DNA of 12,824 nucleotides. It comes from JADFRG01 sp048054495. Lineage in GTDB: Bacteria; Chloroflexota; Anaerolineae; Anaerolineales; E44-bin32. The stretch covers positions 1 to 12,824 of the forward strand of contig JBGMQN010000092.1 in the NCBI GenBank assembly GCA_048054495.1. Direction: 5' to 3'. A program made the position numbers and the translations under genes. This document shows positions 6,930 to 12,824 of the stretch, in pieces. How positions within the stretch are numbered: the first letter of the stretch is position 1; every line of letters begins with the position of its first letter. Below the pieces are notes generated by a model. It worked only from the letters and a program-made list of their open reading frames with translations, did no database searches and was not told where the DNA came from.

Positions 6930-7756
6930 GGGGAGCCCTCCAGGCGCACGGGACGGTAGGGCGTGAGATCGCGATCGACCATGCGTCCCACGTAGATGGG
7001 ACGGTCCTCGCGAAGGTCGATCTCCAAGTCGGCAATAGCGACGTCAGGATCGACGACGCATCGCTCGCGGTACAGCTTCATCTCGTCCACGCCCTCGGGG
7101 ATGTTGTTTGATTTCCCGAAGCCTATGGGGCAAGGAGCAAGGACCTCGATGAAGGTGAAGCCCGGTTTGTTGAAGGTGTACAGGATGTCCTCCTGGATCT
7201 GTCGGACGTGAATGGTCGTCCAGCGGGAGACGAAACTGGCTCCCGCTGCGGCCAGCAAATATGGCAGATTGAAGGGCTGTTCTGCGTTTCCATATGGGCT
7301 GGTCGTACTGCGCGCGCCGCACGGTGTAGTAGGTCCAAATTGTCCGCCGGTCATCCCATAGTTGAAGTTGTTCACACACACGACTTTAATGTCGACGTTC
7401 CGTCGGGCGGCATGGATCAAGTGGTTGCCTCCGATGGCCGACAGATCTCCATCGCCGCTGAAAACGGTGACCATCAGATCGGGGTTGGCCAGCTTCAGGC
7501 CGGTGGCGAAGGGGATGGGGCGTCCGTGGGTGGTGTGGTACGAGTCGAGATCCATATAACCGGCCACCCGGCCGGTGCATCCGATTCCAGACACCACGAT
7601 GTGGTTCTCTTCCGGGATGCCGGACTCGAGGATGGCTTTGGCGAAGCAACGCATCACGATTCCGATCCCACAGCCTGGACACCAGATGTGAGGCATGCGA
7701 TCGTCGCGGATCAGCCTGTCGAGCGGGTGCTCTTTAACGAGTACGGCTGTTGCCAT
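6926..7756 (-). CDS. korB: 2-oxoacid:ferredoxin oxidoreductase subunit beta (thiamine diphosphate-binding)
   Basis: 276 residues. The proximal iron-sulfur cluster ligands of this family are visible: CPGCG (C26, C29), GIGCTG (C60) and APCPIGFG (C209). The thiamine diphosphate/Mg2+ motif is GDGDLSAIGGNHLIHAARRN (101-120), followed by the VNNFNYGMTGGQ segment (128-139). The beta subunit holds the cofactor that decarboxylates the 2-oxoacid and passes electrons to the delta/ferredoxin subunit. The start ATG at 7756 lies 23 bases inside the end of korA in a different frame, and the stop overlaps korC as ATGA. The length and lack of a C-terminal extension match the KorAB type more than single-chain pyruvate:ferredoxin oxidoreductase. 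The substrate is most likely 2-oxoglutarate, by gene order. Confidence 0.94.
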   Translation of the reverse strand: MATAVLVKEHPLDRLIRDDRMPHIWCPGCGIGIVMRCFAKAILESGIPEENHIVVSGIGCTGRVAGYMDLDSYHTTHGRPIPFATGLKLANPDLMVTVFSGDGDLSAIGGNHLIHAARRNVDIKVVCVNNFNYGMTGGQFGPTTPCGARSTTSPYGNAEQPFNLPYLLAAAGASFVSRWTTIHVRQIQEDILYTFNKPGFTFIEVLAPCPIGFGKSNNIPEGVDEMKLYRERCVVDPDVAIADLEIDLREDRPIYVGRMVDRDLTPYRPVRLEGSP

Positions 7757-8906
7757 TGGTGGCCACCTCCCGGATCGTTTCCAGAATTGGGCCGGGACGC
7801 ATCATCGCGCCCCCGGCATGGAATACGCCTTCCACCGGCTGTGAAGCGTGCCGTTGGACTTCGTGCGCCATCTGGCCCAGGTTCATCTCCGCCACAATGA
7901 AGGCGTCTACATCCTGTGCGATCTCTCGAATTAGGCTCTCCGGGAAGGGCCAGAGCGAGATCAGTCTCAGGAATCCAGCCGGAATCCCTTCCTGCCGTGC
8001 TTCCACAACGGCGCGACGTGCGGATCGTGCCGTAGCGCCAAAGGAGATCACCACGATCCTTGCGTCATCGAGGTATTGCTCCTCGGTCTTGATGAGGTCG
8101 CCTGCGTTATTGTTGATTTTGTTCACCAGGCGCGTCACGAGCCGATGGTGGTTTTCTGGCGTAAGGTCCGGGTAACCGCGCTCGTCGTGTGTGAGACCGG
8201 AGATATGGATGTGGTGGCCCTCGCCAGCGTACGCCATGGGCGGCACCAGATCTGGATCGAGCGCTTCGAAAGGCTTGAAGGGTCCATTGGGGGACTTGGA
8301 GGGGCGCTTGCGTTCCCAGATGGGGATCTCGTCTAGAGTGGGGATGATCACCCGCTCCACCATGTGACCTACCACCTCGTCCGACATGAGCATGACGGGG
8401 GTGCGGTAGCGGTCGGCCACATTGAAACAGTGCACGGTGAGATCAAAGATCTCCTGCGGCGACGAGGGGGCATAAGCGACGATTTCGTAGTCGCCGTGCG
8501 AGCCCCAGCGCGCCTGCATCACGTCGGATTGGCCCGGTGCCGTCGGCAGACCGGTGGAGGGAGACCCGCGCTGAATGTTGACCACCACGCAGGGGATCTC
8601 CATCATCACCCCCAGGCCGATGTTTTCCATCATCAGGCTGAAGCCAGGACCGGAGGTGGCGGTCATGGACCTCGAACCGGCCGACGAGGCGCCCAGAATA
8701 GCGGCCATGGAGGCCAGCTCATCTTCCATTTGGATGTAGACGCCCTCCACCTCGGGCATGCGAAGCGAAAGGCGCTCGGCCACTTCGGTGGAAGGTGTGA
8801 TTGGGTAGCCGGCGAAGAATCGGCAGCCGGCTGCCAGGGCACCCTCGGCACAGGCGTGATCGCCGTTCATGAAGTGCTGGCCGGTCAGAATCCGACGGTC
8901 AGCCAT
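7734..8906 (-). CDS. korA: 2-oxoacid:ferredoxin oxidoreductase subunit alpha
   Basis: 390 residues. Characteristic segments are GYPITPSTEVAE (33-44), MEDELASMAAILGASSAG (60-77), which carries the acidic residue expected to activate the thiamine ring, TSGPGFSLMMEN (84-95), and RGSPSTGLPTAPGQSDVMQA (113-132). A C-terminal transketolase-like domain follows (SFGATARSARRAVVEA, then FLRLISLWPFPE). It pairs with KorB to form the active site. The ATG at 8906 overlaps the korD stop by 8 bases (ATGGCTGA), and its 3' end overlaps korB by 23 bases. The order korD-A-B-C and the separate alpha, beta and gamma chains are typical of 2-oxoglutarate:ferredoxin oxidoreductase, which makes succinyl-CoA and reduced ferredoxin. 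VorAB-type enzymes look similar, so the substrate is inferred. Confidence 0.94.
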   Translation of the reverse strand: MADRRILTGQHFMNGDHACAEGALAAGCRFFAGYPITPSTEVAERLSLRMPEVEGVYIQMEDELASMAAILGASSAGSRSMTATSGPGFSLMMENIGLGVMMEIPCVVVNIQRGSPSTGLPTAPGQSDVMQARWGSHGDYEIVAYAPSSPQEIFDLTVHCFNVADRYRTPVMLMSDEVVGHMVERVIIPTLDEIPIWERKRPSKSPNGPFKPFEALDPDLVPPMAYAGEGHHIHISGLTHDERGYPDLTPENHHRLVTRLVNKINNNAGDLIKTEEQYLDDARIVVISFGATARSARRAVVEARQEGIPAGFLRLISLWPFPESLIREIAQDVDAFIVAEMNLGQMAHEVQRHASQPVEGVFHAGGAMMRPGPILETIREVATNGNSRTR

Positions 8907-9174
8907 CGGTCACCGCCAGCGTGAAGATGGCGAACTCGGGACAGACTAAGGAGCAGAATTCGCAGTGCACGCAGCTCTCCTCTTTCCCTGCAACAACATC
9001 GGGGTAGTGGTAGCCCTTGGCATTGGTCTGGTCCGAGCTGTAGAGCACATCTTCCGGGCAGAACACAATACACAGCTCACACTCTTTGCAGCGCTCGGGA
9101 ATGATGTAGACCTTGCCACGCGGCGTTGTGATCGTTTCGAGATCGATCGGAACTCGTGCAAATACCTGCGTCAC
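8899..9174 (-). CDS. korD: 2x[4Fe-4S] ferredoxin subunit (delta) of the 2-oxoacid:ferredoxin oxidoreductase
   Basis: 91 residues with two classical cluster motifs, C29/C32/C35/C39 (CKECELCIVFCP) and C68/C71/C74/C78 (CVHCEFCSLVCP). The two motifs are separated by a long 28-residue linker, as in KorD/PorD-type subunits. It carries electrons from the KorB cluster to an external ferredoxin or, in this operon, possibly straight to the HdrA protein (inference). The start is GTG at 9174, chosen because GAGGAGGG sits nine bases upstream and no in-frame ATG precedes the first cluster motif. It is the first gene of the operon: an intrinsic terminator lies 57 bases upstream, and its stop overlaps the korA start by 8 bases. 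The iron-sulfur assignment is secure; the name korD follows from gene order. Confidence 0.92.
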   Translation of the reverse strand: MTQVFARVPIDLETITTPRGKVYIIPERCKECELCIVFCPEDVLYSSDQTNAKGYHYPDVVAGKEESCVHCEFCSLVCPEFAIFTLAVTDG

Positions 9175-9183
9175 GCGATTCGG

Positions 9184-9191
9184 CCCTCCTC
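9184..9191 (-). promoter_or_regulatory. Strong ribosome binding site deciding the korD GTG start
   Basis: The minus strand reads GAGGAGGG here, nine bases before the GTG at 9174. It is the best Shine-Dalgarno match in the operon leader. It supports a non-ATG start for the first gene of the operon. Confidence 0.7.
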
Positions 9192-9199
9192 TCGAATTG

Positions 9200-9215
9200 C
9201 TGCGGCGACCCGCAG
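9200..9215 (-). promoter_or_regulatory. Perfect 6-bp stem, 4-base loop hairpin in the korD leader
   Basis: The minus strand reads CTGCGG-GTCG-CCGCAG, a perfect GC-rich stem with a tetraloop. It lies between the upstream terminator and the korD ribosome binding site. It has no T-tract after it, so it is not a typical terminator. It could affect mRNA stability or translation initiation, or be a protein-binding palindrome. Function is unknown, and a stem of this size can arise by chance in GC-rich DNA. Confidence 0.35.
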
Positions 9216-9230
9216 TTTCCTGATAAATGC

Positions 9231-9259
9231 AAAAACCCGACCTACGAGGAAGTCGGGCT
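9231..9259 (-). terminator. Intrinsic terminator upstream of the kor-hdr-etf operon
   Basis: On the minus strand, arm AGCCCGAC (9259-9252), a ten-base loop and arm GTCGGGTT (9241-9234) form an 8-bp stem with one G-U pair, running into TTTTT (9235-9231). The orientation ends transcription coming from the radical SAM gene. Only 56 bases then separate it from the korD start, so the main operon should have its own promoter in or near this short interval. I see no convincing -35/-10 pair there. Confidence 0.75.
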
Positions 9260-9264
9260 TCTCA

Positions 9265-9364
9265 NNNNNNNNNNNNNNNNNNNNNNNNNNNNNNNNNNNN
9301 NNNNNNNNNNNNNNNNNNNNNNNNNNNNNNNNNNNNNNNNNNNNNNNNNNNNNNNNNNNNNNNN
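9265..9364. other. Assembly gap (100 N) at the 3' end of the radical SAM gene
   Basis: Exactly 100 N, so the true size is unknown. The C-terminal part of the radical SAM gene, and possibly another small gene, is hidden here. A TGA at 9264-9262 would be in frame only if the gap length is right modulo three. Confidence 0.95.
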
Positions 9365-10173
9365 GCATCGGCATACTCCGCTTCATGCGGTAGGTCGTAT
9401 CGGAGAATAAGCTCGCGCGGTCCGCCCACCAGCAGCGGCCCCGTGATCGCATGCGCCTCTGGATCATAGGAACTGCAGACGGCCGCCAGGGACTGCTTGA
9501 AGAGGTTCCCTATTACGACTCCCTGGCAGATGTGCAGGTTGCCGAACGGATCCACATGGATGCGGTCCGGTTCGCGCAAGTCTTCGTACGGACATTCGGT
9601 GATCTCCTCCCAGGCGTGCTGCGCTGCTCGACCTGCTAGTTCTTGTGCCGCTCGCCCCCGATACATCACCGCCGATTCCCCGATCGGAAGCTGGCCCTTC
9701 GCGACCGAGGTGTCGGCAGCTTCCGGTTGCGCGATGCTGATGAGGCCCACCGGGATATTCAGCTGTTTGGCCGCCTCGGATGCGATCTTTGCCTGCCGAC
9801 CGAGTTTCTCGTCCCAGTGGTAGAGGTCGCTGCTAATCGAAAGATCCTGGATCAGGCCTGCGAACGGGCTCAGCCACTCGAGCGCATCCGCCTTGCCGGT
9901 GGCCCAGTATCCATTTGAGACGATTCCGACCCGGAGTCCCATCTCCGAGGCCTCCTGGACCGCCTTCATAAGGATGGGGTAGTAGAGGAACGGTTCGCCC
10001 CCCTCGAAGTAGATCCATTCCAATGTTTCAAGCTCGATGGTTTGTTTAAGGATCTTGCGGATCCGGGCCAGGGTCATCGTGCCGCTCTGCCATGGGCTTC
10101 CCCACACAAAGCAGTGATCGCACTCGAGATTGCACTCGTATGTGAGAAGCAAGTGGAGACCTGAGAGCTTCAT
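9365..10173 (-). CDS. Radical SAM protein of unknown substrate (3' end lost in the assembly gap)
   Basis: At least 269 residues are visible. The radical SAM cluster motif CNLECDHC (C14, C18, C21) follows the first strand, then FEGGEP (56-61) and VSNGYW (85-90). A C-terminal ITECPYEDLR segment (191-200) and HVDPFGNLHICQGVVIGNL (206-224), with C194 and C216, resemble the start of a SPASM/twitch auxiliary-cluster region. The rest lies in the gap. The frame extends upstream to 10206, but I chose ATG 10173. GGAGGAAGGAAAGG precedes it closely, and it overlaps the stop of the upstream gene as ATGA, implying translational coupling. SPASM-type enzymes often modify peptides or proteins or make cofactors. 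No precursor peptide is visible, so the substrate is unknown. Pairing with a deazaflavin-type oxidoreductase is the main clue. Confidence 0.88.
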
Positions 10174-10754
10174 GCCCTTTCCTTCCTCCGGCGCAAGAGC
10201 CACCACAGCAACACAAACGTCGATAGCGGCCAGATCCAGGCCAGGTCGCCCGGTCCGCCCGGCCCGGTGACGGCCTCCGTCCGTTGGACACGAATCAGAC
10301 GATAGTCGGCCAGCAGCGCCTCAAAGTGCTCGTCTGTGAGCTTCCTGGGATTGACGCCGAACAGCGGGCCTGCGAAACCGCTGGCGACGATCACGCGCCG
10401 CAGGATTTCGGCGCTGTTCTCAGCATCGGTGACGTCTTCAGCGATGCCGGCCCAACGGCTATCCGGCAGCCAGATCTCGACCTCCGGGTTCGACCGAAGG
10501 TTGCGGTACCAGTCTGCGGCTTCCCCAAGCGCGGCAGTGCAATAGATGTCGTCGTCGATGGTGGTGTAGTTCACCGGGGTCAGACGGGTCAGACCAGTCT
10601 TACGACCGCGGTGCTTGATCACCATGATGCTGCCGCCGAACTTTGTGCCATTACCCCACGAACCAAGCCCAAGCCGCCACAGCAGGATCATGAAGGTATT
10701 GAAGGCCTTAAAGGTCGTGCGCAGGCGTTCTTCTGAAATCCGTGAAAGGTCCAT
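10170..10754 (-). CDS. F420H2-dependent nitroreductase/quinone reductase-family protein (PF04075 type) with C-terminal membrane helix
   Basis: 194 residues. The split-barrel fold of the deazaflavin-dependent (Ddn-like) family is indicated by VIKHRGRKTGLTRLTPVNY (45-63), where the GRKTG turn is typical, and by GEAADWYRNLRSNPEVEIWL (77-96), the family's second signature. Residues 171-187 (LAWIWPLSTFVLLWWLL), followed by RRRKER, look like a C-terminal transmembrane anchor with a cytosolic basic tail. This is unusual for the core family, where any membrane association is usually N-terminal. The role is probably reduction of a quinone, enone or nitro compound with reduced F420, or F420 or flavin binding without a known substrate. 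The start ATG at 10754 is preceded by GAGGAG. The gene overlaps the radical SAM gene by 4 bases. The family call is good; the substrate and use of F420 rather than FMN are inferred. Confidence 0.82.
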   Translation of the reverse strand: MDLSRISEERLRTTFKAFNTFMILLWRLGLGSWGNGTKFGGSIMVIKHRGRKTGLTRLTPVNYTTIDDDIYCTAALGEAADWYRNLRSNPEVEIWLPDSRWAGIAEDVTDAENSAEILRRVIVASGFAGPLFGVNPRKLTDEHFEALLADYRLIRVQRTEAVTGPGGPGDLAWIWPLSTFVLLWWLLRRRKERA

Positions 10755-10794
10755 CCTCGGCTCCTCGCAATGAAGCCCTCACCACGCCCTTAAG

Positions 10795-10826
10795 ATAATA
10801 AGCAGTTCCTCGCGGCAGATTGTCAC
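10795..10826 (-). promoter_or_regulatory. Weak candidate promoter for the PF04075-type gene
   Basis: On the minus strand GTGACA (10826-10821) is followed after 20 bases by TATTAT (10800-10795), or after 18 bases by CTTATT (10802-10797). TATTAT differs from the consensus -10 by one base, but the 20-base spacing is long. The AT-rich patch lies about 40 bases before the ATG in otherwise GC-rich DNA. It is plausible but not strong. Confidence 0.3.
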
Positions 10827-10850
10827 AGATTCGGGGGTCTCTTTTTCCTG

Positions 10851-10867
10851 ATCCAGGGAGCCTGGAT
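10851..10867. repeat. Perfect 7-bp inverted repeat with 3-base centre
   Basis: The sequence ATCCAGG-GAG-CCTGGAT lies between the alkD stop and the PF04075-type gene, about 25 bases upstream of the candidate -35. No T-tract follows in the minus direction, so it is not a terminator for alkD. An operator or mRNA hairpin is possible. Chance occurrence cannot be excluded. Confidence 0.35.
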
Positions 10868-10909
10868 GAACTGTCTGCTGAGGGTCGTGGCGCTCAACAC
10901 CGGCGCGTC

Positions 10910-10932
10910 AACGGCGAGAGGCGCTCGCGGTT
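10910..10932 (-). terminator. Possible hairpin terminator after the AlkD-family gene
   Basis: On the minus strand AACCGCGAG-CGCCT-CTCGCCGTT forms a 9-bp stem with one mismatch, ten bases past the stop codon. Only GTT follows instead of a T-run, so a classical intrinsic terminator is doubtful. The position is right for transcript-end stabilisation. Confidence 0.3.
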
Positions 10933-10941
10933 CCACGATCT

Positions 10942-11625
10942 TCATTTGGCCAGCCTGGCCTGTACCTTCTCGCTTTCGAGTTCGCGGATGGCATCGGAGG
11001 CGATCCAGCGCGCCGCTTTCGAATCCATGTGCTGGATCTCCTTGGCGGCCTTGATGGCGGCTGCGTTCAGCGAGGAATTTCGCTTCCCGATATTCCGCAG
11101 CGCCCAGTTCACGGCCTTCTTGACGAAATTGCGCTCGTCCGTTGCCCCGTGCTTGATCACCGGGAAGTACCCGATGAACTGATCGTCGGCGGCCTTCTTG
11201 TCATGCCAGGCCAGGCCGGCAATGATGGCATAAGCGGCGCGCTTGACGAACTCTTCGTCGCGTACTGACCACGCGTCAATTTTCTGTTGGGCGAATGAGG
11301 TTTTCTCGAACAGGTTGCCGCAGACCTGGTCGCAGACGTCCCAGGAGTCGAAAACGACGACCCACGCCTCCATCTGATCCTCTGTGACTTCCTCTGGTAC
11401 GTCGATCATCGAGGCCACGATGCGCGCCTCCTGCACACCGGTCTTCCAAAGCTCCAGGGCCAGCTCATGGTCCTTGCCGATGCCCTTGGCGATCTTCCGC
11501 ATTTCTGGGACCGATACTCCCAATCGCTGGTCGGTAGCCATCCCGAACCTGCCCATCCCCTCGACGTTTTGGGCGCTGCCTTTGTCTCTCAGCTGTTCAA
11601 GTACAGCATCCGCCGCGGTCGTCAT
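10942..11625 (-). CDS. DNA alkylation repair protein, AlkD family (HEAT-like repeat glycosylase)
   Basis: 227 residues, the usual AlkD length (PF08713). The almost wholly helical sequence contains the family segments GVSVPEMRKIAK (36-47), EARIVASMID (66-75), VFDSWDVCDQVCGNL (91-105), VKRAAYAIIAGLAWHDK (127-143) and FVKKAVNWALRNIGKR (167-182). AlkD removes N3- and N7-alkylated purines without base flipping. The Trp and Asp that work at its active site are four residues apart, as are W95 and D99 here, and R129 may be the partner Arg (tentative alignment). The ATG at 11625 is preceded by TTGGAGG about nine bases upstream. It is monocistronic by appearance, with gaps of 187 and 289 bases to its neighbours. 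It has no obvious link to the redox operon. Confidence 0.88.
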   Translation of the reverse strand: MTTAADAVLEQLRDKGSAQNVEGMGRFGMATDQRLGVSVPEMRKIAKGIGKDHELALELWKTGVQEARIVASMIDVPEEVTEDQMEAWVVVFDSWDVCDQVCGNLFEKTSFAQQKIDAWSVRDEEFVKRAAYAIIAGLAWHDKKAADDQFIGYFPVIKHGATDERNFVKKAVNWALRNIGKRNSSLNAAAIKAAKEIQHMDSKAARWIASDAIRELESEKVQARLAK

Positions 11626-11668
11626 CGCTCGGAACCTCCAAGGATGCTCTTACTGTAACAGGGGAAGG

Positions 11669-11686
11669 AAAAACCGACACTGCCGG
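11669..11686 (-). terminator. Possible intrinsic terminator between gdhA and the AlkD-family gene
   Basis: On the minus strand CCGGC-AGT-GTCGG forms a short 5-bp stem with one G-U pair, followed directly by TTTTT. It is some 230 bases after the glutamate dehydrogenase stop and 44 bases before the AlkD-family start. The stem is short. In the rest of the 11626-11914 interval I see no gene, tRNA or clear promoter. Confidence 0.35.
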
Positions 11687-11914
11687 CCGCTGGCTAGACG
11701 AACGCAACGTCGAAAGCGCGAGGCCAGTAGTTGTCCTCAAAAGATCGCAACGGTCTAGCGGCCTATTTCCATCGTCATGGGAATTGGTGTGCTCCTGGGA
11801 GTGCAAACCCATGATCCTGAGGCTACGTGCCAGCGGCAAGCAGGGAGAAGAGGTTGCGGGTTCGGAGGCTATGGCCCAGTCCGAGATGCCGATAGACGAT
11901 ACGGGGGCGCGGGT

Positions 11915-12824
11915 TTAGGGGAAGATGCCGCGTCCCTGGTAGACCGCCTCGAGACGCGAGAGTGCGATGATGTACGCCGCCGTTCGCCAGTCAGTGGGGA
12001 CCTCTTCAGACTTATCTTTCACGCGACCATAGGCCTTCATCAGCATCTTATGCAGCTTGCGGTCCACCTCTTCCAGGTCCCAGAATTCGCTGCGCTTGTT
12101 CTGCAGCCACTCAAAGTAGCTGACGATCACTCCGCCCGCATTGCAGAGAACATCCGGGATCACGTGGATGTCTCGGTCCTGCAGTATCGTGTCGCCGTCG
12201 GTGTCGGTGGGGCCGTTCGCTCCCTCCGCTACGAGCTTCACGTTCAACAGCGGCGCCGTATCTGCCGTGATCTGATTCGCCAGAGCCGCGGGAACGAAGA
12301 TGTCTGCCTGCGTTCCCAAAAAGGCTTCGTGGTCCACTGGCGAGGCATCTGCAAAGCCGCTCACTCCCTGATGAGACTGCGCATACTCGAACAGCTCCGC
12401 GGGGTCAATTCCCTTCGGATTGAAAACGGCCCCGGAGGCGTCTTCAACTGCAATCAGCGTTGCGCCGAACGGCTTCAACAGGCGGGCCGTCCAGGAGCCC
12501 ACATTTCCAAACCCCTGTACGAAGTAGGTCGCTTTGTTCAGGTCGAACCCGTAATTGCTGGCCCAGCGTTCGATCAGGAAGACAACGCCTTGACCGGTTG
12601 CCTTATCCCGTCCCTCGCTGCCACCCAGGTCAACCGGCTTCCCGGTCACAACGTGGTAGGAACATTGTCGATCATTGGGCGGAATGGTGGAGATGTAGGT
12701 ATCCAGGATCCAGGCCATGATCTGCGCGTTGGTGTTCATGTCCGGCGCAGGAATGTCAAACTCCGGCCCGATGTTGCTGCCCAGCGCGAAGGTGAAGCGG
12801 CGCGTGATTCGCTCAATTTCGGAT
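11915..12824 (-). CDS. gdhA: Glutamate dehydrogenase (Glu/Leu/Phe/Val family), N-terminus off the right edge
   Basis: About 302 residues are visible, roughly the C-terminal three quarters of a normal 415-residue enzyme. The frame stays open to the window edge, and the residues upstream of the internal ATG at 12739 are clearly family sequence (RRFT..., IGPEFDIPAPDMNTNAQIMA). The internal ATG is therefore not the start. DIPAPDMNT contains the catalytic-region Asp. VTGKPVDLGGSEGRDKATGQ is the substrate-domain signature, and YFVQGFGNVGSWTARLLKPF is the Rossmann NAD(P)-binding loop (GxGxxG). The enzyme interconverts glutamate with 2-oxoglutarate plus ammonium in the cytosol. Its product is the likely substrate of the Kor enzyme 2.7 kb downstream, a suggestive pairing, though the genes are not co-transcribed by appearance. 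Cofactor preference (NAD or NADP) is not decided. Confidence 0.95.
   Translation of the reverse strand, partial: SEIERITRRFTFALGSNIGPEFDIPAPDMNTNAQIMAWILDTYISTIPPNDRQCSYHVVTGKPVDLGGSEGRDKATGQGVVFLIERWASNYGFDLNKATYFVQGFGNVGSWTARLLKPFGATLIAVEDASGAVFNPKGIDPAELFEYAQSHQGVSGFADASPVDHEAFLGTQADIFVPAALANQITADTAPLLNVKLVAEGANGPTDTDGDTILQDRDIHVIPDVLCNAGGVIVSYFEWLQNKRSEFWDLEEVDRKLHKMLMKAYGRVKDKSEEVPTDWRTAAYIIALSRLEAVYQGRGIFP

Noticed and set aside
7208..7900. A 230-codon plus-strand open frame across the korB/korA junction
   Set aside because: It is antisense to two certain Kor subunits, with no recognisable domain.
9262..9264. TGA right after the second gap as the true stop of the radical SAM gene
   Set aside because: It is in frame only if the gap is really 100 bases modulo three, which cannot be assumed for a conventional filler. 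It remains possible because it sits just before the terminator.
10174..10206. An upstream in-frame start for the radical SAM gene at 10206
   Set aside because: It would extend 36 bases into the upstream gene. The ATG at 10173 has a close ribosome binding site and an ATGA overlap, and the protein then begins right before the first strand of the radical SAM fold.
11775..11814. Inverted repeat TCATGGG ... CCCATGA with a 26-base spacer in the gdhA/AlkD-family gene interval
   Set aside because: The arms are short, the spacer is long and no T-run follows. A 7-base match over this distance is easily chance.
11597..11839. An 80-codon minus-strand open frame in the interval upstream of the AlkD-family gene
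   Set aside because: It overlaps the AlkD-family start in another frame, shows low-complexity Ser/Arg/Thr composition, and has no ribosome binding site or known motif.
1..12824. CRISPR arrays, tRNA or rRNA genes, insertion sequences, phage genes
   Set aside because: I looked on both strands and saw no repeat-spacer pattern, no tRNA T-arm with acceptor pairing, no transposase and no terminal inverted repeats. The window looks like ordinary chromosomal metabolic DNA.

Overview
The window is 12.8 kb of bacterial or archaeal chromosome. Every supported gene lies on the minus strand, so transcription runs from high to low coordinates. Two runs of exactly 100 N (4396-4495 and 9265-9364) mark scaffold joins, as expected of a draft or metagenome-derived assembly. 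No taxonomic marker gene is present. The strictly anaerobic ferredoxin, heterodisulfide-reductase-type and Etf enzymes, next to a deazaflavin (F420)-type oxidoreductase, suggest an anaerobic, possibly F420-using lineage. Chloroflexota (Dehalococcoidia or Anaerolineae-like) is my best guess, held at low confidence.

Right end (12824-10942): the C-terminal three quarters of a glutamate dehydrogenase runs in from the right edge. A roughly 290-base intergenic stretch with one possible terminator follows, then an AlkD-family DNA glycosylase.

Middle (10754-9231): a PF04075-type (F420H2-dependent nitroreductase/quinone reductase) protein with a C-terminal membrane helix overlaps a radical SAM protein by ATGA. 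The radical SAM gene runs into the second assembly gap. Beyond the gap is a good intrinsic terminator.

Left and main part (9174-1): one tightly packed operon. Its order is a 2x[4Fe-4S] ferredoxin (KorD), 2-oxoacid:ferredoxin oxidoreductase subunits alpha, beta and gamma (KorA, KorB, KorC), a very large HdrA-type flavoprotein (tandem HdrA modules plus MvhD, broken by the first gap), a two-ferredoxin/two-CCG HdrD/DsrK-like iron-sulfur protein, EtfA, EtfB, and the start of an unrecognised small protein. All seven junctions from korD to etfB overlap by 4, 8 or 23 bases, so the proteins are probably made in fixed proportion and may form one complex.

Working hypothesis: Kor oxidises a 2-oxoacid (2-oxoglutarate is the likeliest from gene order) and delivers low-potential electrons through KorD. 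The HdrA flavins and iron-sulfur chains, the CCG protein and EtfAB then exchange these electrons with one or more other carriers, possibly by flavin-based bifurcation or confurcation. None of the operon proteins shows a membrane segment, so the assembly looks cytosolic. The physiological partner (NAD(H), an acyl-CoA dehydrogenase, a quinone-linked protein or a disulfide) cannot be read from this window.
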